This document shows, in pieces, positions 15,692-24,917 of a stretch of 34,736 bases of DNA; position 1 is the first letter of the stretch, and each line of letters starts with the position of its first letter. The DNA is from Rhodobiaceae bacterium. GTDB taxonomy: Bacteria; Pseudomonadota; Alphaproteobacteria; Rhizobiales; JANQQB01. The DNA lies in assembly GCA_028285165.1 (NCBI GenBank), contig JANQQB010000447.1:1-34736 (forward strand). The letters are read 5' to 3'. Under the pieces are notes generated by a model, which was not told where the DNA came from, searched no databases, and saw only the letters and a program-made list of their open reading frames with translations. The position numbers and the translations under genes are program-made.

Positions 15692-17583
15692 GTGCCGCGC
15701 GGTCCGCATCCGCCGCACCCGATCGCCGGACGGTCCTGAAACTGGCGGCGGCATCGGCGCTGGTACCGGGTTTCGCGGTCACGGCCGGAACGACACCGGC
15801 ACGGGCCGCCGACGGCGGCGCTCACGGATTATCGGTTTTCGGCGATCTGAAATATGGCTCGGACTTTTCGCATTTTTCCTATGCGGATCCCGCAGCGCCG
15901 AAGGGCGGCCGCCACGTGACGACGCCCTCGACATGGGCGTTCAACCAGAGCCCGCTGACCTACAACACCTTCAACGGGTTTGTGCTGAAGGGCGATGCGC
16001 CGCCGCGTATCGAGATCACCTTCGATTCCCTGATGGTGAGGGCGCTCGACGAACCGGATGCCGTCTACGGGCTTGTTGCCCGGTCGGTATCGGTCTCCGA
16101 TGACGGCAACGCCTACACGTTCGACCTGCGCCCCGAGGCCCGCTTCCATGACGGATCGCCGCTTACGGCAGAAGACGTAGCTTTTGCCGTCACGCTTCTG
16201 AAGGACAAGGGGCACCCGAACATCGGCCAGGTCCTGCGCGAACTGGAAAGCGTCGAAGCTGTCGCGCCCGATCGTGTCGTGTTCACGTTCACGGGCCGTC
16301 AGTCGCGCGATCTGCCGCTGTTCGTCACGCAATTGCCGATCCTGTCCAAGGCGTATTACAGCGAGGTGGATTTCGAGGCATCGACGCTCGTGCCGCCGCT
16401 CGGGTCCGGACCCTACAAGGTCGGTGATTTCGGGGTCGGCCGGTATGTCGACTACGAGCGGGTCGAGGATTGGTGGGCCAAGGACCTGCCGGTCTCTGTC
16501 GGCCATTACAATTTCGACGTCATCCGGCTCGAATTCTTTCGCGATCGCCAGGTCGCGTTCGAGGCCTTCAAGAAGGGCAGTCTGACGCTCCGGGAGGAGT
16601 TTACCTCCAAGACCTGGGCGACCGAGTACAATTTCCCGGCTGTCACCGAGGGCCGTGTCGTGCGCGAGAACTTCCCCGACGACCGGCCGTCCGGCGCGCA
16701 AGGGTTTTTCCTCAACACGCGACGGGCCGTCTTTGCCGATCCGCGCGTTCGCGAAGCGCTGGACCATGCGTTCGATTTCGAATGGTCGAACAAGAACCTG
16801 TTTTTCGACCTCTACAAGCGCACCGAATCGTTTTTCGAAAACTCGACCATGAAGGCATCCGGACCGCCGTCGGCGGACGAACTGGTGCTGCTTGAGCCGT
16901 TCCGCGGCTCGGTCCCCGACGAAGTGTTCGGCGAACCCTATGTGCCGCCCGTCTCTGACGGGTCCGGCCAGGATCGGCGGCTTTTGCGCCGCGCCTCGCA
17001 ATTGCTGACAGAGGCCGGATGGAAACGCTCCGGCGACATGGTGCGCAACGAGGCCGGCAACACGCTTGATATCGAATTCATGGAGCGGTCCAAACAGTTC
17101 GAACGCATCGCGCTGCCGTTCATCAAGAACCTGAGGCTGTTGGGCGTCAATGCGCGCTTCCGATTGGTCGATCCGGCGCAATTCCAGTCGCGGCTGAAAG
17201 ACTTCGATTTCGACGTAACCACCCGGCGCTATGCGCTGTCGTCGACGCCCGGCGAATCCATCCGTCAGTTCTGGGGATCGGCGGCCGCCGGCATTTCCGG
17301 TTCGAACAACCTTTCCGGCATTCGCAGCGACGCGATCGACGCGATGATCGAGAAGATCATCGAGGCGCCCGACCGTCCGTCGCTGGAGGTTGCGGCGCGT
17401 GCGCTCGACCGCCTGTTGCGGGCCGGCCGCTACTGGGTGCCGCAATGGTACAAGGGGTCCCACAACATGGCCATGTGGGATGTCTACGGGTATCCAGAGA
17501 CGAAACCGAAACACGGCTTTCCCGTCGACAGCGTCTGGTGGCGTGATGCGGCAAAGGCTGACGCGATCGGTTTCCAGGGATAA
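15688..17583 (+). CDS. yejA: YejA-type extracellular solute-binding protein, family 5 (second copy, Tat-type signal)
   Basis: A second binding protein of 631 residues, homologous to its neighbour throughout (FGDLKYGSDFSHFSYADPAAPKGG, ARFHDGSPLTAEDVAF, PPLGSGPYKVGDF). Its N-terminus differs: PDRRTVLKLAAASALVPGF carries the twin-arginine motif, so it is likely exported folded by Tat. The ATG at 15688 is chosen because AAGGAA precedes it and it overlaps the first gene by 4 bp; the frame is open to 15583 but that part is antisense-like extension. The pair probably arose by duplication and may widen the peptide range of one permease. The permease genes follow after 64 bp. Confidence 0.93.
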   Translation: MSAARSASAAPDRRTVLKLAAASALVPGFAVTAGTTPARAADGGAHGLSVFGDLKYGSDFSHFSYADPAAPKGGRHVTTPSTWAFNQSPLTYNTFNGFVLKGDAPPRIEITFDSLMVRALDEPDAVYGLVARSVSVSDDGNAYTFDLRPEARFHDGSPLTAEDVAFAVTLLKDKGHPNIGQVLRELESVEAVAPDRVVFTFTGRQSRDLPLFVTQLPILSKAYYSEVDFEASTLVPPLGSGPYKVGDFGVGRYVDYERVEDWWAKDLPVSVGHYNFDVIRLEFFRDRQVAFEAFKKGSLTLREEFTSKTWATEYNFPAVTEGRVVRENFPDDRPSGAQGFFLNTRRAVFADPRVREALDHAFDFEWSNKNLFFDLYKRTESFFENSTMKASGPPSADELVLLEPFRGSVPDEVFGEPYVPPVSDGSGQDRRLLRRASQLLTEAGWKRSGDMVRNEAGNTLDIEFMERSKQFERIALPFIKNLRLLGVNARFRLVDPAQFQSRLKDFDFDVTTRRYALSSTPGESIRQFWGSAAAGISGSNNLSGIRSDAIDAMIEKIIEAPDRPSLEVAARALDRLLRAGRYWVPQWYKGSHNMAMWDVYGYPETKPKHGFPVDSVWWRDAAKADAIGFQG

Positions 17584-17647
17584 CACGCTTGGCGTAACGC
17601 AAATGCCGGTCGCAAACGGGCGGCCGGCCGGCAGATGAAAGACTGAC

Positions 17648-18766
17648 ATGGGCGCCTACATTGTCCGCCGGCTGCTTTTGATGATCCCGACCCTGATCGG
17701 CATCATGATCATCAACTTTGCGGTCATCCAGTTCGCGCCCGGCGGACCGGTGGAGCAGGTGATCGCCCAGTTGACCGGCACCGATGTGGCCGCGACCGCG
17801 CGGATCGGCGGCGGCTCGGGAGGGGATTTCGCGGGCGGCGACCAGAATGCCCAGGCCGGCGGCGGCGGAGACGCCGTAACGTCGAAATATCGCGGCGCCC
17901 AAGGGCTCGACCCCGAATTCATCAAGGAACTGGAACGCCAGTTCGGCTTTGACAAGCCGGCCCACGAACGCTTTTTCACCATGATGGGCGATTACCTCAC
18001 CTTCGATTTCGGGGAGAGCTATTTCCGCGACGTGGCGGTGATCGACCTGATCGTCGAAAAGATGCCGGTCTCGATTTCCCTCGGTCTGTGGCTGACCCTG
18101 TTGTCCTATGGCATTTCGATACCGCTCGGCATCAAGAAGGCGGTGTCCGACGGCACGAGCTTCGATGTCTGGACGTCCGGCGTCATCATCATCGGCTATG
18201 CGATTCCCGGGTTTCTATTCGCGATCCTGTTGATCGTGCTGTTTGCCGGCGGCTCGTTCCTGGACTGGTTTCCGCTGCGTGGCCTGACCTCGGACAATTG
18301 GGCCGATATGTCCTGGCCGGAACGTATCCTCGATTATTTCTGGCACCTGACGCTGCCGCTGACGGCCATGGCGCTCGCTGCCTTTGCCACAACAACGCTT
18401 CTGACCAAGAATTCCTTTCTCGACGAAATCCGCAAGCAATACGTCCAGACCGCGCGGGCCAAGGGTCTTTCGGAGCGCCGCGTGCTCTACGGCCACGTGT
18501 TCCGCAACGCCATGCTGATCATCGTCGCCGGTTTCCCCGGCGCGTTCATCTCGGCCTTCTTTGCCGGGTCGCTGTTGATCGAGACGATCTTCTCCCTCGA
18601 TGGCCTCGGTCTGCTCGGATTTGAGAGCGTCATCAACCGGGACTATCCGGTCATCTTCGCGACGCTCTACATCTTTGCCCTGATCGGCCTGATCGTTGGT
18701 CTTATCTCGGACCTGACCTACACTCTGATCGATCCGCGGATCGATTTCGAATCGCGAGAGGTCTGA
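17648..18766 (+). CDS. yejB: Microcin C / oligopeptide ABC transporter permease
   Basis: Inner-membrane permease of 372 residues, clearly YejB by its start [20 protein letters not shown] and its Gly-rich loop (about 55-80) between TM1 and the [19 protein letters not shown] segment, which E. coli YejB also has. Later segments [33 protein letters not shown] and the EAA-type coupling loop near [18 protein letters not shown] are typical of DppB/OppB-type permeases. About six transmembrane helices. The next gene begins 1 bp after this stop, so the two permeases are translationally linked and form the heterodimeric channel. Confidence 0.96.
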   Translation: MGAYIVRRLLLMIPTLIGIMIINFAVIQFAPGGPVEQVIAQLTGTDVAATARIGGGSGGDFAGGDQNAQAGGGGDAVTSKYRGAQGLDPEFIKELERQFGFDKPAHERFFTMMGDYLTFDFGESYFRDVAVIDLIVEKMPVSISLGLWLTLLSYGISIPLGIKKAVSDGTSFDVWTSGVIIIGYAIPGFLFAILLIVLFAGGSFLDWFPLRGLTSDNWADMSWPERILDYFWHLTLPLTAMALAAFATTTLLTKNSFLDEIRKQYVQTARAKGLSERRVLYGHVFRNAMLIIVAGFPGAFISAFFAGSLLIETIFSLDGLGLLGFESVINRDYPVIFATLYIFALIGLIVGLISDLTYTLIDPRIDFESREV

Positions 18767-18767
18767 G

Positions 18768-19940
18768 ATGGACGCGACGACCGAAGAAAAACTCGATCGC
18801 GATTTTCCGCCCGCGTCTCCCGTGGCCGCGCCTGCCGGCCGCCGGCCGACGCTGTCGCCGCTGAACCAGCGACGCTGGGAGAATTTCTGCGCCAACCGGC
18901 GGGGCTATTGGTCGCTCTGGATTTTCCTCTTCCTGTTTTTCGTCACCCTGTTTGCCGAGTTCATCGCCAACGACAAGCCGATCCTGATTTCTTACAAGGG
19001 CGAGTTTCTGACCCCCATCTTTGTCTCCTATCCGGAGGAAAAGTTCGGCGGGTTCCTGCCGGTGACGGATTATCGCGACCCATTCATCCAGGAGGAGATC
19101 AAGGCCAACGGCTGGATGGCGTGGCCGCTGATCCGCTATTCCTATTCCACGATCAACAACGAACTGGCCGAACCGGCGCCGGCGCGCCCGTCCTGGATGA
19201 TCGATCCTGAGACCCGCTGTGCCCGGTATCAGCAGGGCGTGGACGATCCGAACTGCACGATCGGCAACTGGAACTGGCTTGGAACCGACGACCAGGGGCG
19301 CGACGTCGTGGCGCGCATCATCTACGGCTTCCGCCTTTCGGTCCTGTTCGGTCTGATCCTGACCCTGTTCTCCGCCGTGGTTGGCGTGTCGGCGGGCGCG
19401 GTGCAGGGCTATTTCGGGGGCTGGACGGATCTCCTGTTCCAGCGCTTCATCGAGATTTGGACATCGATCCCGCAGCTCTATCTCTTGATCATCATTGCGT
19501 CGATCATCACGCCGACATTCTGGATCCTGCTCGGGATTCTCTTGTTGTTTTCCTGGGTCGGCTTTGTCGGGGTGGTGCGCGCGGAATTCCTGCGCGCCCG
19601 CAATTTCGAATATGTCAACGCGGCCCGTGCTCTGGGGGTTTCCAACTCCACCATCATGTTCCGCCATTTGCTGCCGAACGCCATGGTTGCCACGCTGACC
19701 TTCATGCCGTTCAACCTCAACGGCTCGATCACGGCGCTCACCTCGCTCGATTTCCTCGGCTTCGGCCTGCCGCCCGGATCGCCTTCGCTCGGTGAATTGC
19801 TGCAGCAGGGCAAGAACAACATCCAGGCGCCGTGGCTTGGCCTCACCGGGTTCTTCGTGATCTCGCTCATGCTGTCGCTGCTGATCTTCATCGGTGAGGC
19901 GGTGCGCGACGGCTTCGATCCCCGCAAGACGTTCAGATAG
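18768..19940 (+). CDS. yejE: Microcin C / oligopeptide ABC transporter permease
   Basis: Inner-membrane permease of 390 residues matching YejE. A cytoplasmic N-tail with LNQRRWENFCANRRGYWSLW leads to the first helix. A large periplasmic loop (about 80-165) contains YKGEFLTPIFVSYPEEKFGG and the NWNWLGTDDQGRDVVAR motif shared with DppC/OppC proteins. The EAA coupling loop is at RNFEYVNAARALGVSNSTIM. The family signature DFLGFGLPPGSPSLGELLQQG is near the end. It lies 1 bp after yejB and 9 bp before the ATPase gene, all one operon. Confidence 0.96.
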   Translation: MDATTEEKLDRDFPPASPVAAPAGRRPTLSPLNQRRWENFCANRRGYWSLWIFLFLFFVTLFAEFIANDKPILISYKGEFLTPIFVSYPEEKFGGFLPVTDYRDPFIQEEIKANGWMAWPLIRYSYSTINNELAEPAPARPSWMIDPETRCARYQQGVDDPNCTIGNWNWLGTDDQGRDVVARIIYGFRLSVLFGLILTLFSAVVGVSAGAVQGYFGGWTDLLFQRFIEIWTSIPQLYLLIIIASIITPTFWILLGILLLFSWVGFVGVVRAEFLRARNFEYVNAARALGVSNSTIMFRHLLPNAMVATLTFMPFNLNGSITALTSLDFLGFGLPPGSPSLGELLQQGKNNIQAPWLGLTGFFVISLMLSLLIFIGEAVRDGFDPRKTFR

Positions 19941-19949
19941 GGGCGCAGC

Positions 19950-21614
19950 GTGAACCAGAAAGCCCCCAACGGATCCGCGCCGTCTGCCGGAGACCCGCTG
20001 CTCTCGGTGAAGGACCTGTCGGTCGACTTCACCGTCTCCGGCAACACCACGCATGCGGTGCGCAAGGTGTCGTTCGACATCGGCCGCGGCGAGACGGTGG
20101 CGCTCGTCGGCGAATCCGGATCGGGCAAGTCAGTAACCGCCCTGTCCGTTCTCAAGCTGTTGCCCTATCCGTCCGCCAGCCACCCGTCCGGGGAGATCCG
20201 GTTCAAGGGCCGTGAACTGCTCGCCGCCCCGGAATCGGAGCTGCGCAAGGTGCGCGGCAACGACATCACGATGATTTTCCAGGAGCCGATGAGCTCCCTC
20301 AATCCGCTGCACGTGATCGAAAAGCAGATCGGTGAGATCCTGTCCATTCACCAGGGCATGGGCGAAAAGCAGGCGCGGGAACGCACGTTGCAATTGCTCG
20401 ATCAGGTCGGCATCCGCGACCCGGAAACCCGCCTGCGCTCCTATCCGCACCAATTGTCGGGCGGCCAGCGCCAGCGGATCATGATCGCGATGTCGCTCGC
20501 CAATGCGCCGGACCTCCTGATCGCCGATGAGCCGACCACGGCGCTCGACGTGACCGTGCAGGCGCAGATCCTGCGGCTCCTGAAGACCCTGCAGCGCGAC
20601 CAGGGCATGGCGATCCTGTTCATCACCCACGATCTCGGCATCGTGCGGCGGTTCGCCGACCGGGTCTGCGTGATGACCGATGGCGAGATCGTCGAACAGG
20701 GCCCGGTGGAAGACGTGTTCGAGCGTCCGCAACACGCCTACACGAAGCACCTTCTGGCGGCCGAGCCCAAGGGCGACCCGCCGGCCGCCGACCCGTCGGC
20801 GCCGATCGTCGTCGAAGCCGACGACCTGAAGGTCTGGTTTCCGATCCGGCGCGGCGTTTTGCGCCGGACCGTCGGTCACATCAAGGCGGTGAACGGTGTC
20901 GACATTCGCATCCGCCAGGGCCAGACGCTTGGCGTCGTCGGGGAATCAGGGTCGGGCAAGACCACGCTCGGTCTCGCCCTGTTGCGGCTCATCTCGTCGG
21001 AAGGACGGATCGTCCTGATCGGCAACCGCATTGACGGCAAGACCCGCAAGGAGGTCCTGCCGCTGCGGCGTGACATGCAGATTGTCTTCCAGGATCCGTT
21101 CGGGTCGCTCAGTCCGCGCCTGTCCGTGGCCGAGATCGTGGCGGAGGGATTGCGCATTCACAGGCCGCAGCTGTCCTATGAAGAGCGGGATCAGGTCGTT
21201 GCCAAGGCGCTAGAGGAAGTCGGCCTTGATCCCACCACCCGCAATCGCTACCCGCACGAATTCTCCGGCGGCCAGCGCCAGCGCATTTCGATTGCCCGTG
21301 CCATGGTGCTGGAGCCGAAATTCGTCATGCTCGACGAGCCGACATCGGCGCTCGATATGAGCGTCCAGGCCCAGGTCGTCGATCTCCTGCGCGACCTGCA
21401 GCGCAGCCACGGTCTCACCTACCTGTTCATTTCCCACGATCTGAAGGTGGTTCGCGCGCTCGCCAACGACGTGATCGTAATGCGCGACGGCGAAGTGGTG
21501 GAATCCGGTCCGGCGACATCGATCTTTGAATCGCCGCGCACCCGCTACACCCAGGCGCTGATGGCCGCGGCCTTCCGCATCGAGGCGATCGGCGAGGGCA
21601 TTGTGCGGGAATAG
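19950..21614 (+). CDS. yejF: Microcin C / oligopeptide ABC transporter, double ATPase subunit
   Basis: Cytoplasmic ATPase of 554 residues with two complete nucleotide-binding domains in one chain, as in YejF and unlike the separate DppD/DppF pair. Domain 1: Walker A GESGSGKS (about residue 52), signature LSGGQRQRI, Walker [13 protein letters not shown]. Domain 2: Walker A GESGSGKT (about residue 331), signature [15 protein letters not shown], Walker [13 protein letters not shown]. It starts with GTG, 9 bp after yejE, and ends the operon; no terminator is visible before the convergent DUF900 gene 19 bp away. Confidence 0.96.
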   Translation: MNQKAPNGSAPSAGDPLLSVKDLSVDFTVSGNTTHAVRKVSFDIGRGETVALVGESGSGKSVTALSVLKLLPYPSASHPSGEIRFKGRELLAAPESELRKVRGNDITMIFQEPMSSLNPLHVIEKQIGEILSIHQGMGEKQARERTLQLLDQVGIRDPETRLRSYPHQLSGGQRQRIMIAMSLANAPDLLIADEPTTALDVTVQAQILRLLKTLQRDQGMAILFITHDLGIVRRFADRVCVMTDGEIVEQGPVEDVFERPQHAYTKHLLAAEPKGDPPAADPSAPIVVEADDLKVWFPIRRGVLRRTVGHIKAVNGVDIRIRQGQTLGVVGESGSGKTTLGLALLRLISSEGRIVLIGNRIDGKTRKEVLPLRRDMQIVFQDPFGSLSPRLSVAEIVAEGLRIHRPQLSYEERDQVVAKALEEVGLDPTTRNRYPHEFSGGQRQRISIARAMVLEPKFVMLDEPTSALDMSVQAQVVDLLRDLQRSHGLTYLFISHDLKVVRALANDVIVMRDGEVVESGPATSIFESPRTRYTQALMAAAFRIEAIGEGIVRE

Positions 21615-21633
21615 GCGCGCGCGGCCGGTCTGG

Positions 21634-22701
21634 TCAGGACCCGCCGAGCCGGTCTTTCATGTGCTTGTAAGCCACCGGATTGAACAGGTGATAGAGGTGC
21701 CCCGACGGCGTGCTCGGCGCAGAACTCGAGACATCGACGATGTCGATCCCGTCAAACCCGTCCAGATGCGACCCGGACTGGCCGAGCCGCGGATAGCCGT
21801 GCAGTTCGCGCGAGACCAGGAGCGGCGCATCCCGGTCCGACACATAGACGGTGATGCGTTCGGCCAGCGTTTTCAGCCGTTCGACTTTCTGCGCAAAGAT
21901 GCCGGCATCGATGTCTGGAGCGATCAGCATCAATTCCTTGACCACGGGCCCCGATCCCCGCGATTGCTGGCCGATTTGCAGGAGCGCGTCGACGGCCGCC
22001 CGGGAGCCGAGGGAATGGGCGACCAGATTGAAACGGCCCGACCCGAAGGTTTCGCCCATGCGGTCGAGCACGGTGACGAGCGCCGGCACGCTCCAGGCCA
22101 CATTGGCTTCGTCGCGCGCATAGGTGATCACCGCGCCTTCCGACGGCCAGCTGAAGACCGCAAACCGTCCGGCCAGCTCCGTATTGACCTGGAAGCGGGC
22201 GGCGCGGCGGCAGGTCTTAGCGAATCCCATGCGATAGCCGTGCACGTAGAGGCTCGGAACCGTGTCGTCGGCGGATTTGGCGAATGTATCCCAGAAGGCG
22301 GATTCAGTGTGGTGCTTGACGTCGGCAACGGCTTCCAGGGTCCGCGGCACGTGAAAGGTGACGGCTTCGGCGACGTCATCGAGACCGGGAATTGCCGTGT
22401 GATCGACATAACATGTGCCGTATTGGAGCGGTCCGCGTTCGGCCGGGAACCGGTTGGCCAGCGCCGCGTCAGGCTGTTTCTGACGCACGGTCAGGAAGGG
22501 CAGAGCATGGCGTGCTGTCGTGAAAAAGCCGGTTGTGTCGCTGTCGGCCGGGGTGTCATTGGCCAGTCCGGTTGCAGGCACAAGGACAAGGACCGATAGC
22601 GCCAGCACCGCTGCGATCTCGGTCGGGGCATATTGGCCGAGATGCCGGAAAAGGCCGGCCCGATCGGCTGGCGGCTGACGAGGTGGCCGGGGGTGCAGCA
22701 T
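21634..22701 (-). CDS. DUF900-type alpha/beta hydrolase, exported or membrane-anchored
   Basis: A 355-residue hydrolase of the DUF900 group. The N-terminus is about 28 polar residues followed by a hydrophobic segment (IAAVLALSVLVLVPATG), so it is a signal peptide or anchor. The catalytic domain shows the oxyanion-side YVHGYRMGF (152-160), the DUF900 marker FSWPSEG (183-189) and the nucleophile elbow VAHSLGSR (Ser230). A likely acid Asp lies in YVSDRDAPL and a His near the C-terminus (GSHLDGF). AGGAG lies 11 nt before the ATG, slightly far, so a different start is possible. Substrate unknown; the position next to yejF does not show a link. Confidence 0.88.
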   Translation of the reverse strand: MLHPRPPRQPPADRAGLFRHLGQYAPTEIAAVLALSVLVLVPATGLANDTPADSDTTGFFTTARHALPFLTVRQKQPDAALANRFPAERGPLQYGTCYVDHTAIPGLDDVAEAVTFHVPRTLEAVADVKHHTESAFWDTFAKSADDTVPSLYVHGYRMGFAKTCRRAARFQVNTELAGRFAVFSWPSEGAVITYARDEANVAWSVPALVTVLDRMGETFGSGRFNLVAHSLGSRAAVDALLQIGQQSRGSGPVVKELMLIAPDIDAGIFAQKVERLKTLAERITVYVSDRDAPLLVSRELHGYPRLGQSGSHLDGFDGIDIVDVSSSAPSTPSGHLYHLFNPVAYKHMKDRLGGS

Positions 22702-22833
22702 CGAGAGGGCGGCTCCTGAAGGTGATGATGTCAGAACGATTGGCCTCGATGATGATCTTTCGAGTGCGCAACAGGTGGGGCCGGAGCAACACTAAGTCAA
22801 TACGCGAAACGCGGCCGCGCAGGACCCGTAAAA

Positions 22834-22877
22834 GTGGCAAATGGGGCGCTGAGCGCCTCGGAAATGCCACAGTTTTT
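22834..22877. other. Compound stem-loop with T-run, possible terminator or leader element
   Basis: GTGGCA at 22834-22839 pairs with TGCCAC at 22865-22870 and encloses a second GC-rich hairpin (GGCGCT / AGCGCC, 22845-22857). Five T follow at 22873-22877 on the plus strand. On the minus strand the stem is followed by TTTTAC, so it could also act as an attenuator-like structure in the leader of the DUF900 hydrolase mRNA. No plus-strand gene is seen upstream. Confidence 0.4.
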
Positions 22878-22995
22878 CCATTTAGCCGGCGCCCGACCCT
22901 TGCTTTTCAAGCGGGGGACCCCCATCTTGGAAATGTTGTACAAAGAGTAAACGCCGCATCGGGAAGAGGCGCGTTGGACGCGGTTTAAGTAACAT

Positions 22996-23102
22996 AGTAG
23001 CGTGTGCGTACACGGTTTCCACGCCACAATAATGGGAACCGCTAACAATAACTATAATCGCAATCGACACCAAATCGGGCGACTTCGGTCGCCCTTTTCT
23101 CT
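22996..23102 (+). ncRNA. Candidate trans-acting small RNA
   Basis: Reading left to right: a small hairpin CGTGT / ACACG (23001-23014), a 7-bp stem GGTTTCC / GGGAACC (23014-23020 with 23034-23040, one G-U pair), and an unstructured A/C-rich stretch of about 36 nt (CTAACAATAACTATAATCG...). It ends in a perfect terminator. The two left hairpins share base 23014 and are alternatives or adjacent. Stem, A/C-rich single strand and terminator with a U-tail is the usual build of an Hfq-dependent sRNA. The 5' end is not known; TTGGAC (22972-22977) could be a -35, but the -10 is weak. No protein-coding gene on this strand explains the terminator. Confidence 0.5.
23077..23102 (+). terminator. Rho-independent terminator with UUCG loop
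   Basis: GGGCGAC at 23077-23083 pairs perfectly with GTCGCCC at 23088-23094 around the very stable TTCG tetraloop, then TTTTCTCTTT. It is strong on the plus strand. On the minus strand, where it would end the CoA-ligase mRNA, the following bases (GATTTGG) are poor in T. Confidence 0.88.
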
Positions 23103-23120
23103 TTGTATTGCCGGCTTTGT

Positions 23121-24776
23121 TTATGAATTGCCGGCCTGGTTAGTCTCCCCAAGACTGAGCCATCTGTTTTCTTGTGCATCGAATGAGCCGGCGCGGAGGT
23201 CGGTTGCGTCACCGACGAGCGAGCGCTTTTCGATCTTGTTCGACGCGGTCTTCGGCATGTGCGCCGTATAGGCAATGAAGCGCGGCACCTTGAAGGCCGC
23301 AAGCTGGCTCCTGCAATGCTCAAGAACACGTTCCGGCGGGCAATCAGCCGGCGTTCGATCGGGTTTCAGCTGGATATAGGCTTTGACCTCTTCGCCGCGT
23401 CTGGCATCTGGCACCGGTACGCAGGCTGCCTCCTCGACCTCCGGCAACAGGCACAACACGGCCTCGACCTCACGGGCGGCGATATTCTCCTGTGAGCGCC
23501 GGATCATGTCTTTGAGGCGCCCGACGAGGTATAGAAAGCCGTCTTCGTCGATCCGGAAGAGATCGCCGGTCCGGAACCAGCCCCCATCCTCAAACACAGC
23601 CTGATTGGCGTCCGGGCGGTTCCAATACCCCTGAAACAGAGCGCGGCCGCGGACCCATAACTCGCCGATGCCGCCGGACTCGACCGGCTGCCCGGCATCG
23701 TCGCGGACCGATGTTTCCCGGAACGGGGCGGCGAAACCGACACTGCCGCTGTCGAAGCGATCGGCGAATTCCGGCAACATCCAGGTCCCCAAACCGATTT
23801 CGGTCATGCCGAATCCTTCCCGCGCGACCGCACCGAACCGGCGTTTGAAGTCCCGGCATATGTCCGGTGGCCAGCCGAAGGTCGCCACCTGGATCAGGGC
23901 CGTATCGCATGCATCGCCGCCTTCTTCCTGGCGCGCCATCAGCAACGGGAAGAGGCACCATTCGATTGCATGCGTCTTGATCCAGCCGATATAGCGGCTT
24001 GCTGACAGGCCCGGTGCCATGACGAGCGTTCCGCCATTCATAAACGTCTTCAGCGTGATCCATTGCGGATCCATGTAGAAATAGGGCTGGGCGGACAGCA
24101 GGCGCCGTGGCGCGGCGTGATCCCATGACCGGGCCGCATGCGCGAGAACAAGCCAGTACTCGTGTGACAGCATGCAGCCTTTCGGAAATCCGGTTGTGCC
24201 CGACGTGTACTGGATGTTCATCAGGTCGTCCGGAGTTACGGTCGGCCCAAGGCAGGAGCGCACGTCGATCCCATTCAGGGCCGATTCCAGGCTCTCCTGC
24301 CCGGAATGGCCGTCGCCATTTACGACGAGGATCGCGTCGTTCGGGAGCGTTGCCGGCCGCTCGGGCATGTCCAGGAAGGTTCGGACCAGGTCCGCGTTCA
24401 CGAAAGCGAACCGGATTCCGGCGTCGTTTGCCACGAAGCTGATTTCTGCTGGCGTGTATCGCGTATTGATGGGGACATGGACGGCGCCGATTTTTGCCAA
24501 GGCGATCCAGACAAGCGGATAGGCAAGGCAATTGGGAAGCATGACCGCAACCCGATCTCCTTTGGCGATCCCCCTGTCTTTCAGCAGGCATCCGATGGCA
24601 TCGGACTTCAGCTTCACATCGCTGTAGGTCGCCCGCTCGTTCCGCTCGAAGACCTCGATCGCCACTGCCGTTCCGAGCTCGGCGGCAACGGCATCCACAA
24701 ATGCTCCGATCGTCGTGGATTGGAAGGTCGCCTCAACGGCGCGGTTTTTGGCGGCTGTCCTGTCTCGCCACGTCAT
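23121..24776 (-). CDS. AMP-forming acyl-CoA synthetase (CaiC-like / fatty-acyl-CoA ligase family)
   Basis: Activates a carboxylic acid with ATP and CoA; cytoplasmic, about 551 residues. Motifs of the ANL superfamily are all present: P-loop YTSGTTGFPKG (about 190-200), GFGMTEIGLG, FRTGDLFRIDEDGFLYLVGRLKDM and the catalytic C-terminal Lys in TASNKIEKRS. The N-terminal pattern RVAVMLPNCLAYPLVWIALAKIGA recalls carnitine/crotonobetaine-CoA ligase and medium/long-chain ligases; the acid cannot be read from sequence. The frame is open to 25391, but this runs antisense through tetR. AGGAG precedes twin ATGs at 24779 and 24776, spacing 3 and 6 nt, so 24776 is preferred. Divergent from tetR across a shared palindrome. 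Confidence 0.93.
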   Translation of the reverse strand: MTWRDRTAAKNRAVEATFQSTTIGAFVDAVAAELGTAVAIEVFERNERATYSDVKLKSDAIGCLLKDRGIAKGDRVAVMLPNCLAYPLVWIALAKIGAVHVPINTRYTPAEISFVANDAGIRFAFVNADLVRTFLDMPERPATLPNDAILVVNGDGHSGQESLESALNGIDVRSCLGPTVTPDDLMNIQYTSGTTGFPKGCMLSHEYWLVLAHAARSWDHAAPRRLLSAQPYFYMDPQWITLKTFMNGGTLVMAPGLSASRYIGWIKTHAIEWCLFPLLMARQEEGGDACDTALIQVATFGWPPDICRDFKRRFGAVAREGFGMTEIGLGTWMLPEFADRFDSGSVGFAAPFRETSVRDDAGQPVESGGIGELWVRGRALFQGYWNRPDANQAVFEDGGWFRTGDLFRIDEDGFLYLVGRLKDMIRRSQENIAAREVEAVLCLLPEVEEAACVPVPDARRGEEVKAYIQLKPDRTPADCPPERVLEHCRSQLAAFKVPRFIAYTAHMPKTASNKIEKRSLVGDATDLRAGSFDAQENRWLSLGETNQAGNS

Positions 24777-24808
24777 CATACACTCCTGATCGGCCAGACA
24801 GTTTCGGA

Positions 24809-24828
24809 ATTTGACAATTCTGTCAAAT
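24809..24828. promoter_or_regulatory. TetR operator, copy 1 (CoA ligase / tetR divergent promoter)
   Basis: ATTTGACA at 24809-24816 and TGTCAAAT at 24821-24828 form a perfect 8-bp inverted repeat around a 4-nt spacer. It contains TTGACA, a consensus -35, on both strands. It sits in the 141-bp gap between the divergent CoA-ligase and tetR genes. Near-identical palindromes occur at 25563 and 32830. Confidence 0.85.
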
Positions 24829-24917
24829 AATTCCAGTGGATTCCGAGCGCCGGTCGATATCGTCGGCGACCGGCCTGCTATAGGCAGGGGCGGGACGCGG
24901 CAGCCAGGGAGGGTGCA

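Larger units (their letters stand above)
22702..23120. other. 419-bp gap without protein genes, holding two RNA-like structures
   Basis: The two flanking protein genes are both on the minus strand: the hydrolase starts at 22701 and the CoA ligase stops at 23121. The gap contains a branched stem-loop (22834-22877) and a small-RNA-like unit with a strong plus-strand terminator (22996-23102). Plus-strand frames through it are short or not protein-like. Confidence 0.6.

Noticed and set aside
13943-17649. Long minus-strand open frames (603 and 606 codons) opposite the two yejA genes
   Set aside because: They mirror the codon pattern of the binding-protein genes, have Arg/Asp/Gly-heavy content with no family resemblance, and would overlap two clear genes completely.
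18702-20054. 450-codon minus-strand open frame opposite yejE
   Set aside because: Antisense to a certain permease gene; its product is His/Arg/Gln/Glu-rich low-complexity sequence typical of a GC-rich shadow frame.
23034-23271. Small plus-strand open frame starting MGTANNNYNRN at 23035
   Set aside because: It begins inside the predicted sRNA stem, runs through the terminator hairpin and continues antisense to the CoA-ligase gene; no ribosome-binding site.
24780-24917. TTGACA in operator copy 1 as a mapped sigma-70 promoter
   Set aside because: The -35 match is perfect on both strands but no acceptable -10 lies 16-18 bp away, so only the operator is called.
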